Part shown: one piece after another, positions 10,980-21,551 of the stretch
Layout of the letters: each line of letters opens with the position of its first letter
Numbering within the stretch: the stretch's first letter is position 1
Assembly: GCA_033816765.1 (NCBI GenBank)
Contig: CM066287.1
Coordinates: forward strand, 3,906,001-3,970,000
Origin: Nothopassalora personata
Lineage: Eukaryota > Ascomycota > Dothideomycetes > Mycosphaerellales > Mycosphaerellaceae
DNA: 64,000 nt
Direction of reading: 5' to 3'
Notes under the pieces: generated by a model
What the model was told of the DNA's origin: nothing
What the model saw: only the letters and a program-made list of their open reading frames with translations
Database searches by the model: none
Program-made: the position numbers and the translations under genes

Positions 10980-11090
10980 CTGAAGAGCAAGGCGTTAGCT
11001 ATACTCGAACATGGCGTGTCAATGCCTCTAAGACTGATGTTGAATTGGGGGTGTGAGGCAATGATGTTGTCTTCTGCTGTGTGCACTGAC
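10980..11090 (-). other. Introner-like intron in transporter pseudogene
   Basis: A 111-nt intron on the minus strand (donor GTCAGT, acceptor CTTCAG) containing GAGGCATTGACACG and TTCGAGTATAGCTAAC. It shares this core, and weaker similarity further upstream, with the intron at 9704-9829 of the same gene. Confidence 0.65.
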
Positions 11091-11351
11091 CAATTTTGTC
11101 TGTGATAAAGAACGCGAAGAGTGCTCCTCCGATCGAACCCAGCTGAACCATAGAAGTGATGTTCGAGAGGAGGTCTGCTTGTTCCGTCTCGCTCTTGGAT
11201 GGATCTTCCAGGCCGAAAAGCGCGATGAAGCTTTTCTGAGTTGTCGTTGTCCCGATCAAGCCTTCATCGAGACCTCTAGCCGCGCCCATGAGCCTGAAAA
11301 CTATATTCCTCAGTCTTGTATTATTCCAAACTTCATCTTGTTTAACTCACC

Positions 11352-11674
11352 GAAGACGCCATACCATAGCCGCCAATTCAGAATTTTTCGGGAGCCTGAT
11401 CGTCCTGTCGTCGAAAGAACATCTCCGCTGCGCCGCTACTTAAGCCCTATAAGTCCCTATAAGAGTAATTTTTACATAATTGTCCCTATGGGAGTAATAA
11501 ACGACATAATTTTCCCTATGGAGGTAATTCACCGAAATGAAAAATCTCTTGTAGCCCGAACGATTTGCATAGTTTGAACATTGTTTACATAACGGTCAAG
11601 CATCCCGGTCCTTCGCACTATGTGCTCAGGCATTTGTAGGACTCCATGGTAAGCTAGAGGTCCTAGTTGAACTT
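11352..11674. other. Repeat-like spacer at the edge of the gene-rich block
   Basis: It contains short diverged repeats of the type CATAATTGTCCCTATGGGAG / CATAATTTTCCCTATGGAGG around 11450-11530. The open frame here is uninformative. This is where the sugar-porter gene loses its 5' end and the composition changes. Confidence 0.4.
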
Positions 11675-12211
11675 CTACGTCCCCGATTTCTGACACGTCA
11701 ATGGTTTACCAACATCAAACTTCAAAGTCACGTTACCAGGTGGGTAATCTCCACTAATCGAATAATTATGCGCTCTCGTATTACCATGCGCACATAGGCA
11801 AATTGACGTTCCACCCACAACGGCACCCTTCGAATCTATGAGTGAACTGTTCTGCGTTTGGTTATGGCCACCAATGCCTTGGCAGGCTTGCCACAGCCAG
11901 TTGCTGACGCCCGTGGCGTTGCAGGGCGTGTCCTGGCACTAGGTCAAGGCGTTAGTGTGATTCGATTTGGGGTAAAGGGGTGGAAGGAATTGGAGCGCTA
12001 TCCTAGGAGGACAAGGATGTATTTGTCCTATAACCTTAGGATTTGCTGATCCTCTAAAGCCTATAGTCATCTACTTACAATGTATCTGAAATGGCCTGGT
12101 TTGTTGCCGCCGTGGTGAGGTGCCGTTAGACCTGCGGCGATGAAGAGTGCATAGTCGGCTGTATTTCTTGTTAGAGCGGCGTAGATTACGAATGTATAGT
12201 GACTTACCCAT
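11675..12211 (-). CDS. Putative small Cys-containing protein, function unknown
   Basis: I do not recognise this protein. A spliced model on the minus strand has exons 12211-12208 (ATG plus one base), 12158-12079 and 11938-11675, with introns of 49 nt (GTAAGT, branch CTAAC, ACAG) and 140 nt (GTAAGT, branch CTAAC, CTAG), giving about 115 residues. Exon 2 reads DYALFIAAGLTAPHHGG and exon 3 begins CQDTPCNATG. The C-terminal half holds further cysteines (QACQG, ICLCAHG, LTCQK) and ends at TAG 11675-11677. The consensus splice sites, branch points and low stop density argue for a genuine gene or its remnant. The very short first exon is unconvincing; an upstream exon, perhaps with a signal peptide, may be missing. 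It could also be a decaying pseudogene at the edge of the transposon island. Confidence 0.4.
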
Positions 12212-12591
12212 GGCTAATGACCACTAGAAGTGTCGGATGGGTATTGGAGATGGGGTGGGTGACGAAGATAGTAAATGCCGTGACGTACACGAGTGCGACT
12301 GATACTGTTCTGTGAGTAGTACAGCACAAGCACGCGGTGATACAGTACTTATGTTCACCACACCAGAGACATACGAGTAGAGAGACATGCAAGCAGATTA
12401 CGGCTTCTAGCGGCGTGGAGTAACTGCACCAACTAGCTGTAATCGTGTCGGTCCGAAAGCACTAATGTCGGCCACCGCAATAAAATCGCTCACTTTAATG
12501 CGTTTCCTTATCGTACGTTAGCCAACCGTCCCCTAGGCGCAGTTTAGGCTGTTTCATGTGCTCCTGTCCCTTCGCAGCCGCGGACCCGCTT

Positions 12592-12938
12592 ACACTACCT
12601 ATGTAGCCGTGTGCGCGTTTTTTAGCCTCACTAGACCTTGAAACAGGCATTCAGCTGCGTCTGTAAACCTAAGTCGAGATAGAGCGACGGCCTTCGCGAA
12701 TCGAACCCTAGGACTCTAGAGATGTAGCGGTACTAAAGATAGTTAGGTTTACGGCCGCCCCGAGTATAAGCCGGCAAAAAGACAGGTAGAGAAGCGATAA
12801 GCCCCTTGCAACTTCTCCGCACCCCGACATCTACTATACCTGCATAGCTATATGCGCGGTCTTTGGCCTTACTAGCCCTTGAAACATGCATTTAGCTGCG
12901 TCTTTTAGCCTAGGTCGAGATAGAGCGACGGCCTTAGC
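12592..12938. repeat. Two diverged ~105-bp direct repeats
   Basis: About 12592-12697 and 12831-12938 share the pattern CTTGAAACAnGCATT, AGCTGCGTCT and TCGAGATAGAGCGACGGCCTT. Differences are mostly C/T and G/A as expected from RIP. The second copy directly abuts the A1 LTR. Origin unknown. Confidence 0.6.
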
Positions 12939-12939
12939 G

Positions 12940-13367
12940 TGTTACGGAACGATTCCCATGGACCCTGGAATCACGACAACGAGACGAGCACGTCACTCAT
13001 CCTGCCTAAGCGCTTAGACTTAGGGCGATCAGACTGCTTATGCTCAGACTGATTAGACTGCTCATGCTTAGACTGATTAGACTGCTTATGCTTAGACTAA
13101 TTAGACTGATTACCGAGATCTACGAATCTCCTTTATATTTAGGGACGCTAAGAACCCCTTATAGTTTCGATGCGTTTAACTCACTGTTTAATATTACTGT
13201 TTAGAATATACCGTAACCTAACCTCTACCTTACTGCTACTTAGTCTTTATAAGATAAGATAGCTACTGCTTTATTACTTTCCCTCGACTTCCTATCGGCC
13301 CGAGAATAAACCCGATTAAGCTTATCTTCTTAACTTATAATATTATTAGGTTATACTAAACCTAATA
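12940..13367 (+). repeat. Gyp-A copy 1: 5' LTR
   Basis: It begins TGTTACGGAACG and ends CTAATA (CTAACA before RIP). Similar LTRs occur at 45347-45809, 54357-54819 and 61553-61956. It contains a degenerate tandem repeat of the GATTAGACTGCTTATGCTTA type at about 13035-13105, also present in the copy at 61553 but not in the A2 LTRs. Confidence 0.8.
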
Positions 13368-13502
13368 GCATTAAACGCCCTCTACGATAGGAGACCGATA
13401 GAGTAAACGGGGAACACCCGCCCCTAGTAAAGTAAGTAGAGCCCGACGACCTTAGACCGCGAACGATACTATTAATACCTTAGCTACTTATATAGGCAAC
13501 GA
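13368..13502 (+). pseudogene. Gyp-A copy 1: leader up to copia insertion
   Basis: Sequence downstream of the LTR matches 45810-45950 and 61957-62095 of the other Gyp-A copies and leads into gag. It stops at the Cop-1 insertion. The last five bases AACGA are the target-site duplication, and homology resumes at 20691. Confidence 0.8.
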
Positions 13503-13708
13503 TGTCACGATCTAAGCGTGCACCGGCGCTGCAGCCTAATTAAACCTGAGGCAGTAGCCGCCAAGAATTAGGTGACATTAATTAGTCACCTACAGCCTTT
13601 TCATAAGCAGCCCCTTTAATTCTAGCTTAGACACATGCAATCTACTATCTGCTTTTGAAACACCTTTATAAGCCTATTTTATAACTTCTAACCACTTATA
13701 ACGTGATA
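13503..13708 (+). repeat. Cop-1 5' LTR
   Basis: 206 bp, matching 20485-20690 with mostly C/T and G/A differences. Preceded by AACGA. Confidence 0.9.
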
Positions 13709-16700
13709 GTTATAAGCCCGACAGGCGCTTACTAACGTTCGCTACATAAAACGAAGCCCTAGAGCAGATTTTGCATCGTTATTAAAAACTAGTAGGATCC
13801 ATCATTATCCTATTAACAACTATTGCACAGTAGTGTAGTGACCCTAGTAGACCTATAGGAACTTTCATTAGGCCTATTAACACCGTTATAGCGACTATCG
13901 AGACACCCGGTAGTACCGGTGCTTTGCCGCACGCTACTATCGTTCTTAAGAGTTATAACTAGTAGGATAAGTTTAACCGTTAGTTAGAGCTCTACGCTAA
14001 GTCTCTAAACATCTAGAAGTATGTAGATCCGAACGACACTACCGCCGAGCTGATAGAGCCGGTGTACTTAACGTTCGAGCAAATCCAATTAGTATACACT
14101 ACTAAAGACGCTACGGCTAAAGACAAGGAGCTTATTAAGCTCCGCTAGTTAGACGCCGACCGTAGGTAGCGGATGTATAACATCTTTACGTCCGTAAGGT
14201 CCAAATTAGTTACCTACCTAATTAGAACTACTATAGAGCTAGGCTAGGAGCTAATGTATAGTAAACGCACCCTTAGAGGCAAGGTCTAGGCTCTAAAGGA
14301 TTAGTACGGACTAAATAACATGTTACGTAAGCGATAGCTTACACTAGAGCTAAATAGGCTTTAGAAGAGCTAGGTCCGAAGGGTCGACGACTAGTGTTTA
14401 GACTAGCTAGTACTATAGACTAAGATACTAGATTATAACTATACCGAGTACGGAGACCTACTACGATACTTCCTACTTGCGATATAGCAGAAAACTCCTA
14501 CCTATAGAGTATTACTATATAACGAGTAGAAGCGTAATAAGCTCTCGCTTAGTAAGCTTACCGAGCGATACCTCGAATAGATACGCGACACTACCCTAGT
14601 TACTACGAACGGTCGATTAGTCTTCGTAACCTTTATAGGCGAACCCTTAGTAGAGGACGAGCCTCCACTACTAGCGCCTATAGTAGGCATAGTCGGTAGG
14701 AACGACAATAACAACAACGACCGTCGTCGTAGCCGCGGCGACAAGAGTCGTAACCGTAGCAACGGTACAAACAAAGGAAAGAGCAGTAATAACAACAATA
14801 GGCTAAGCGGCTACTAGAACATTACCGGCGAGCCTAAGGAGAGTTGTTATAAGAACCTCTATTTATGCGATGTAGTTAACCCTAAGAAGCGTCTATTAAA
14901 GGATTAGCGCTCTAAGTAGTAGAAGAAGTGCTAGAAGCACTTTATTAATTACTGCTTAGGCGATAATAGTAAACGCTTACTAGGCGTATTAAACCGTAAT
15001 AGGCGCACGGATAAGGAACGAGATAAGGCAATTACTAAGGGTAAGGCCGCACCGCACGGCTTCACTAGTCTCACTGTCCTTTCGAGCTCGATAAGCTAAT
15101 TAAGCTTTAACTTTAGGGATTGCTAGGTATACGACAACTGCTCGGATACCTATGTTATTAATTACTATAACTAGTAGGGCGTAGAATTCATTGTAGAGCG
15201 CCTAACCACATTATTAATCCAAGCCGGAACTACGACATTCCCTATTGCCGCATTAGGCAAGGTTCGCATAAAGATAGAGGGGATACCATTTACCCTATTA
15301 GATGTAGCCTATTGCTTAGGCTTTTATGTGAACGTTATCTCCCACTTACGTATAGAGACGGCTAGACTTTAGTAGCACGGACGCACTAATTTAGTCTATT
15401 ACAATAATAAGAAATTAATAGACCTATACCGTTCTACTAGCACAATCCCCTTCTTTAAGGTGGTTACACCGCCTTAGTTAGAGATAGTCTACAAATAGCT
15501 ATCGAGCAATAATAGGAGCATCCTACTAAAGATTACTAAGAAGCAGCGCATAGCGCACTTTATTAGCACAATTAGTAAGGGTAATACTATCTAAATACCG
15601 CCTATTTAGGACTCTAACGGCGACCGTACCGTTATAGTAGTAATAAATAGTACAGGGGGTACTAAAGGTGTAGCAACGTCTAGTAGGACCCCTATTAAAC
15701 ACCGTAAGCTCTTAGGCCGCTAGTAGTACTAAATCTTCGGCTATATTAGCGCTAAACGCATTAACTAGCTTCCGTTTAGAGTTAAGGGGGTGGTCATTAA
15801 CCCTAATGCACCTAAGGCACCCCTTACTGCACATTGTAGAGCATGTAGCCTAGCTAAGGCACATAAAGTGTTTAATAGGACTAAGCCAATTAGGGTAATA
15901 ACTCCCTATAGGCACGTAGCTATAGATTTGGCTAAGTTCACACTAGTATATAATGGTAATCGTTACCTAGTTCATTTCTACGATTTAGATACCTATAGGC
16001 ACTTTTAATTCACTATTAAGAATAGGGACTAACTATTAGTATTAGCTTACTTCAATAGCCTACTTAGGGTTATTAATTTTATTAGGCGTAGGTTTGTTTA
16101 CTTCTATAGCGATAATAAAGCAGCCATTAGCACAGCCTTCCGCTTAACTATTAATAACAATTAAATTGAGTAGCATAACACTACTAACTACGCGTCTAAC
16201 TAGGACCTAGTAGAACGAGCGGGCGGCGTCATTATTACGATGTCTCGCACAATCCGCATTTATGCTCGCCTACCTAAAAAGCTCTAGAATGAATGCATAG
16301 TAGCTGCCGTCTACATTCTCTAGCGGTTACTAATCCAATTAAAAGGCTAGAAGACTTCCTTCGAATTAGTAATAGGTAGGGTACTAAATATAGGCCACAT
16401 AGTAGTGTACGGCTGCCTAGCCTACGTATACATTTATAGCACTACTTAACTAGGCAAGACTAAGAAGCTTAAAGAACGAGCACTTATCGGATACCTTGTG
16501 GGCTACGACTCTACTAACATCTATAGGGTGTGGGACCTATCGAAAGATAGGGTTATGCGGGTAAAGGACGTTCTCTTTAATAAGACCACGTTCTACGACC
16601 TATCAATTCTTACTACTAGTTACTTAACCCCTATTAAGAACATCGTAATAGTAGAACCGGCTAAAGAGCCTAAATAGTACTACGACCTATATATAGCTTA

Positions 16701-19700
16701 CTATAAGCAGGACATAGTATAGGCCGAGGGGGTAGAAGAATAGGCTTAATAGTAGCCGCTCTATTAAAACCCTCGTTAACACGCCTATTAACAATTACTA
16801 CTTAGGCAAGAACTACACTAGCTAGAGCACCGCTCCTTAGTAGCATTTAACCACCTAGAAAGTGGCAGCAGTTTCGAGCTACCTAATTGGCCATTAATAA
16901 ATAACGCTATAACCCCTATACTTTTACGAGACTAGGTCAAATCCGGGGTCGAACTAGCGACTAATAAGAGCATAGAGAACTCTAACTATAACAATAACGC
17001 GGTAAACAATAGTAATGCGTCTAAACAATAGTACATTAACATACTGTAATAGCAGTTAATGGATGCCCTTATAGAGGAAGATCGTAAGGAGCATATAGTA
17101 GATACTTCGACGACTTTAAATGTCGCTACCGCTCCGCGTATAATCCCCTTCGAAGAACTTAGCTAAATGGATGACTTTTCCGCTAACACTAATTACGCCC
17201 TCACCGGATCCGGCAAGAGACTTAGAACGGCCTACTTCTACTATGCTCTACACAATATTATAGTTGCTAACGTTATCATTAGCTAGATAGCGGGTATCCG
17301 CTAGAGACCTCGTTATCTAGGCCGTAAGTACTACGATGTCCTTCGATCCGAACGTACACGCGACTTCTCTCCTCTACGCCGTGTTAATACTATCACGTCG
17401 ATGCACCGCGATAACCTTCCGCCCGAACCTCTAAACTACCGTACCGCCATAAAGCACCGCTTCGCCTAATAATAGCGTAAAGCTATAGCTAAGGAGTTTA
17501 CTAAGGTAATCTCTACTAGCACATTCAAATAGGTAACTTAGTAAGAGAAGGATTATAATGCTTAGTAAGAAGAGGAGGGACTTTAGCTACTACTGCCGCT
17601 AAAGTGGGTATACAAGTATAAGCTAGATAAGTATAGTATACTAAAGAGCTTTAAGGCCCGGCTATGCGTAAGAGGCGATCTATAGGGTATAAACTTAGAT
17701 ATATACGCCGCTACACTACTAGTAAGCATGTTCCGTCTCTACTATACTATAGCCGCGAGCTTCGACCTAGAAGCTAAACAGTTTAATGTTATGAATGCCT
17801 TTCTAAATTCGGACCTACCGTACACTATATACCTATAACCACCTCCTAGAATCGACCGACCATCGGATAGATCTAGCTATGCTCTTAAACTAGTTAAGGC
17901 TCTCTACGGACTTAAGGAATCCCCTCTCCTTTAGTACAACTCCCTTACTACAACGCTCTCCTCTTTAGGCCTAGTTCCCCTATTAGACTCTAAGTGCATC
18001 TATTATAACGATAAGGTTATGTTCTTCTTCTACGTAGACGACCTAGTTATGCTCTACCATCGTAAGAATAAGGCCTATACGGCATACATTAAGTAATAGC
18101 TTCTTAACGCATACGAGATGCACGAGCTCGGAGATCTAACCTAGTTCTTAGGAATTAAGGTAACACGAGACCGGCAAAAGAGACTACTATAGCTCTTATA
18201 AGAGGACTATATAGAGAAGCTCGCCGCTAAGTTTAGCATATCTACTAGCGCACGCAAGACTAATGTACTAGTAAATTAACACCTCGACTAGACGGTACCC
18301 GAGGGTTACGTCGTAGACGCTATAAAGATCCTTACGTACTAACAACGCATTAGGTCTCTAAACTTCGTAGTAACGTATATACGCCTAGACATCGCCTTTT
18401 CCCTGTCTATACTCTCGTAGTACCTAACTAAGCTAATAGACACATATCTAAAGCTTACGGATTAGTGCTTACGCTACCTCCTAGAGACTAAGAACCTCTA
18501 CCTTATATATAGCGCTAGTAAGCACATTACTAGCCTACATAGTTAGCCTAAACATCTCGGTAAGAACCATGAATTCTTTAGCGCATTAGATGCCTCCTAC
18601 GGTATAAACGTCGATAGGACTAGCTCTAGTAGATAGATCTTTATGCTATTCGGCGGACTAGTCGATTATAAAGCCTCTAAGTAGATTACTATTACTAAGT
18701 CCTTAACCGAAGCCGAACTCCTTAGCCTGTTATAAGCGGCATTAGAGCTAATCTAGTAGGAACGCATCTTCGCCGAGATCTATCTCAAGTTTAACTAGTG
18801 TATACACCTATACTATAATAACACCTAGACTATTCGACTTATTAACTAGTAAGGGCAAAAGCTTAATACTAAGCTGCGCTATGTTAACATCCATTACTAT
18901 TAGCTCCGCTAGAGAGACTAACGAGGAGATATCGAGATTCGGTATCTTAACACTAACGACATGCCTATAGATAGGCTCACTAAGCTACTACTACTATAAA
19001 AGTACAAGCACTTTGTAAAGCTACTTAACATAGCTAAGGAAGGCGTAGATCCACGCTCCTTAGCGCCTACTATAGATGCTAACACTAGCCGCATCACCTT
19101 AGGAGGTAATAATAACGCTTAAGATACGTAGGCCTACTACACTAGTAGCTCTTCTCGATAGTTACTAGTACTAGGCTTTAACTATAGGACTCCTCTTCTC
19201 GGCGTATTATAGTATGTACGATATAGTGATTAGCTACTACTAAGCGCTACTTCCATTATGCCTCTCCTTCCGTATTCGGATGGATGCGACTTCCCTTTTA
19301 TCCTTTTTATGCTAAAATAGGAAGGAACTAGTAGTAGGACTACATAAAAACACCTCTTTAGTTCTAAACCCTTCCTCTTTCTTTAACCAACATAGACCGG
19401 TAGAGGCTATATAGTATGTTCGGTACTACTGTCTCCTCTACCGGCTCCGCACTACCGTCTAGCGCCGCTAGCGCCGCTACCGCTAGAGTAAGCGTCTACT
19501 ATTCACCGGCGCTACCCTAGTACTATTATTACTAGGTGTTTCTCGGACTCCTATTAGCCTATAGTAAAAGGACCGGAAACACCCCTATTACTAGCAGCGG
19601 TGTAGCGCATAAGCACCTATAACGGCGTAGCTAATTATAGGCGCCGAAACATCATTAACCTCGCTACTAGTAGCATTACTATTACTACCTCCGTTACTAT

Positions 19701-20484
19701 ATTACAACGATCGTTATAACATTATCGATGCCTCTATTATCGTCCTCACCTCACTTAGAGACAGCATCTCCACCCGCTAGGCGTGCAGTACCTATAGCAC
19801 TACCGTCGCTAGGATTACCCTTGCCCTAAGTAAAAAGATAAGGCCTTTATAAGCTATGAAGACCTTTTATTAGGTAAAAGAGTTCCTACTAGGACGTAGC
19901 TAAATAGTAATCTCTACCTAAGGCAGGAAGCGGAGTTCTCTAAGACCGTGACCGAAGTTATATATACGCGGTTATTAGATAGTAGTAAGGCACCCTAATT
20001 GCCGAAGTAACAGCGTACTATAATACCTAGGATTTTGATTAAGAATAATAGAGCGGATATTAAAGCGGACGATAGGCTAAGCAATAAATTCAGTAGATAT
20101 AATAACCCCTAGGACTCGAACCTACAACCTTACATATCCGTTAAAATGTAGGGAGATAGCACGCCTTACCGTTCAGTACTATAAGAATAGCTTAGCCACC
20201 CCACCGGACAAGATTCATATCGTTTAGAACCTATTATATAGGTTAACTATAGTATGAGGGACTTAGTAAGATTGTAAATAGGGATATAAGGCTAGGACAA
20301 TAGCCTTACCTAAAACGCTAACTTAGCGCCCTACTATACAGCTTACAATAGAGCTCTAATAAGCACGTAGTAACGAAGCCTAACGTTATAAGGTGGGTAG
20401 GTAGGGTGATAGGTAATAGATAGGGTGCACGCGATTATATGCGATTAGCTCATTTACCTACAAGCCGCACGAGCTAAGGGGGTG
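13709..20484 (+). pseudogene. Cop-1 gag-pol relic (gag, integrase, RT, RNase H)
   Basis: Plus-strand coding relic with frequent TAG where Gln or Trp is expected. The gag part is about 13.9-15.0 kb, with a basic N/R/S-rich stretch near 14.7-14.8 kb. The gag-pre-integrase zinc motif (CRACSLAKAHK) and the start of integrase are in the short open stretch 15790-16008. The reverse transcriptase (about 17.6-18.3 kb) keeps the copia-type active-site motif FYVDDLVMLY at 18028-18057, and RNase H-like sequence follows to about 19.0 kb. From about 19.1 kb to the 3' LTR (1.4 kb) I see no recognisable coding sequence. A purine tract AAGGGGG lies just before the 3' LTR. No functional protein can be made. 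Confidence 0.85.
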
Positions 20485-20690
20485 TGTTACGATCTAAGCG
20501 TGCACCGGCGCTATAGCCTAATTAAACCTAAGGTAGCAGCCGCTAAGAATTAGGTGACATTAATTAGTCACCTACAGCCTTTTTATAAGCAGCCCCTTTA
20601 ATTCTAGCTTAGACACATGCAATCTACTATCTGCTTTTAAAACACCTTTATGAGCCCATTTCATAACTTCTAACTACTTATAACGTAATA
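20485..20690 (+). repeat. Cop-1 3' LTR
   Basis: 206 bp; equal in length to the 5' LTR and followed by the target duplication AACGA at 20691-20695. Confidence 0.9.
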
Positions 20691-20695
20691 AACGA

Positions 20696-21350
20696 CGCCG
20701 TTAAGGTTAGTAAGCTAGAATACTACTATAGCGATCGAGACAAGTTCGATACTTAGGTCTCTTAGATAGATATATACTTCTTATTTAACTCTATGCCTAA
20801 GAACCTTAAGCCTATCTTTACTACTACCTTCTTAAGAGGACGAGTATAGCATTAGGTTAGACTATTCCTTAGGAAATACCTAGATAGTAACGGAGAAAAC
20901 AATGCCGACGGAATCTTTAGGTTATATAACTATCTTAAGTATACTATAAAGAGCGTCTTTAGTGTCTCTAATAAGATTGCTACTACCGTTCGTATTATTT
21001 AGCATTTAACCTAGAAGACATCTACTACCGAATATACTACTAAATTCTAGGAATACGCGTAACTTACCGATTAGGACGACGAAGCACTTTAAGTTATATA
21101 CCGAAGAGGACTAAAGGAGCATATTAAGGACGAGTTAATAAGGGACGGTCGGAAGATTAATAGCTTAGGCGACCTCGTTAGAGTTACGATTAATCTTAAC
21201 AATAAGCTCTATAAGAGAGCTATAGAACAACGATACGACTCTAAGGTATCCGGAAAGGCTAGATATACACTAGGCTACGACAACCGTAATAAAGGCTTCT
21301 ACGATAACTATAATAATAAGCCTAGGGATAAACCGTACTACGGACTATAG
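20696..21350 (+). pseudogene. Gyp-A copy 1: gag fragment after the copia insertion
   Basis: It matches 45952-46600 and 62092-62748 (gag of the other Gyp-A copies), including the region encoding LKEHIKDELIRDGRK and the tail NNKPRDKPYYGL. It ends abruptly at about 21350, where Gyp-B sequence begins. RIP stops are frequent. Confidence 0.85.
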
Positions 21351-21380
21351 TTATATAAAGACCGTAAGGCTATAAGGGGA

Positions 21381-21551
21381 TGTCGTAATGTATAGTACGC
21401 CTACGATCTTCTAATCGTAGATAAACTAAAGCTTACTTTCTTCTATTAACGCTATACGCGTCTCCTAGTGTACGTATGCGCGTTACGTACGGCATACTAA
21501 GCCGGGTATAGCCGCATTACATATAAGGGTTAGCTATAGGCTACCCTTATA
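21381..21551 (-). repeat. Gyp-B LTR (probable 3' LTR of copy 1)
   Basis: 171 bp, equal in length to the LTR at 57442-57612 and homologous to that at 58283-58453. On the minus strand it starts TATAAGGGTAG (TGTAAGGG before RIP) and ends TACGACA. The sequence to its right reads AGAAGGGGAGGCAGT on the minus strand, a good polypurine tract, which supports a 3' LTR. The 25 bp to its left resemble the post-LTR leader of Gyp-B, so a tandem or recombined arrangement is also possible. Confidence 0.7.

Larger units (their letters stand above)
9410..11351 (-). pseudogene. Sugar-porter-family MFS transporter, disrupted
   Basis: Remnant of a 12-TM hexose-type transporter. Recognisable exons run 11351 (no start) to an intron with acceptor near 11300, then to 11091, 10979-10158, 10111-9830 and 9703-9410 (stop). 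Family marks are RGLDEGLIGT in TM1, ITDKIGRLWATR after TM2, GRFIMGLGIGQ, ESPRWL, the IDYVARKRS loop, and NSEIYPLRLRAIG after TM10 with PELSGKSLESVD near the end. Three lesions are visible. A 53-bp perfect tandem duplication (10695-10800) shifts the frame after VYLGI. One nucleotide is missing between SALICA and LFLIDYV near 10180. No ATG opens the 5' exon before a TAG and a change to simple repeated sequence near 11430. Counting supports this: 822 nt minus 53 plus 1 gives an exon that is exactly in phase. Introns 9704-9829 and 10980-11090 are introner-like. Confidence 0.85.
13503..20690 (+). mobile_element. Cop-1: RIP-degraded Ty1/copia LTR retrotransposon
   Basis: A 7.19-kb element with two 206-bp LTRs (13503-13708 and 20485-20690) and a 5-bp AACGA target duplication (13498-13502, 20691-20695). 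The LTRs begin TGT(C/T)ACGATCTAAGCG and end in TA, from an original CA. Domain order, integrase before reverse transcriptase, makes it copia. Reading frames are riddled with TAG and TAA. It is inserted in Gyp-A copy 1. Confidence 0.9.

Noticed and set aside
10127..11086. 319-codon minus-strand ORF as an intact transporter
   Set aside because: It reads through an intron at its start, contains both copies of the 53-bp duplication and leaves the transporter frame before the IDYVARKRS loop, so it is not a real protein.
12670..12780. tRNA-like segment on the minus strand (GGTTCGATTC and a possible 7-bp acceptor stem)
   Set aside because: The T-stem and anticodon stem do not pair, and the block is part of a repeated, RIP-affected sequence; at best a decayed tRNA-derived repeat.
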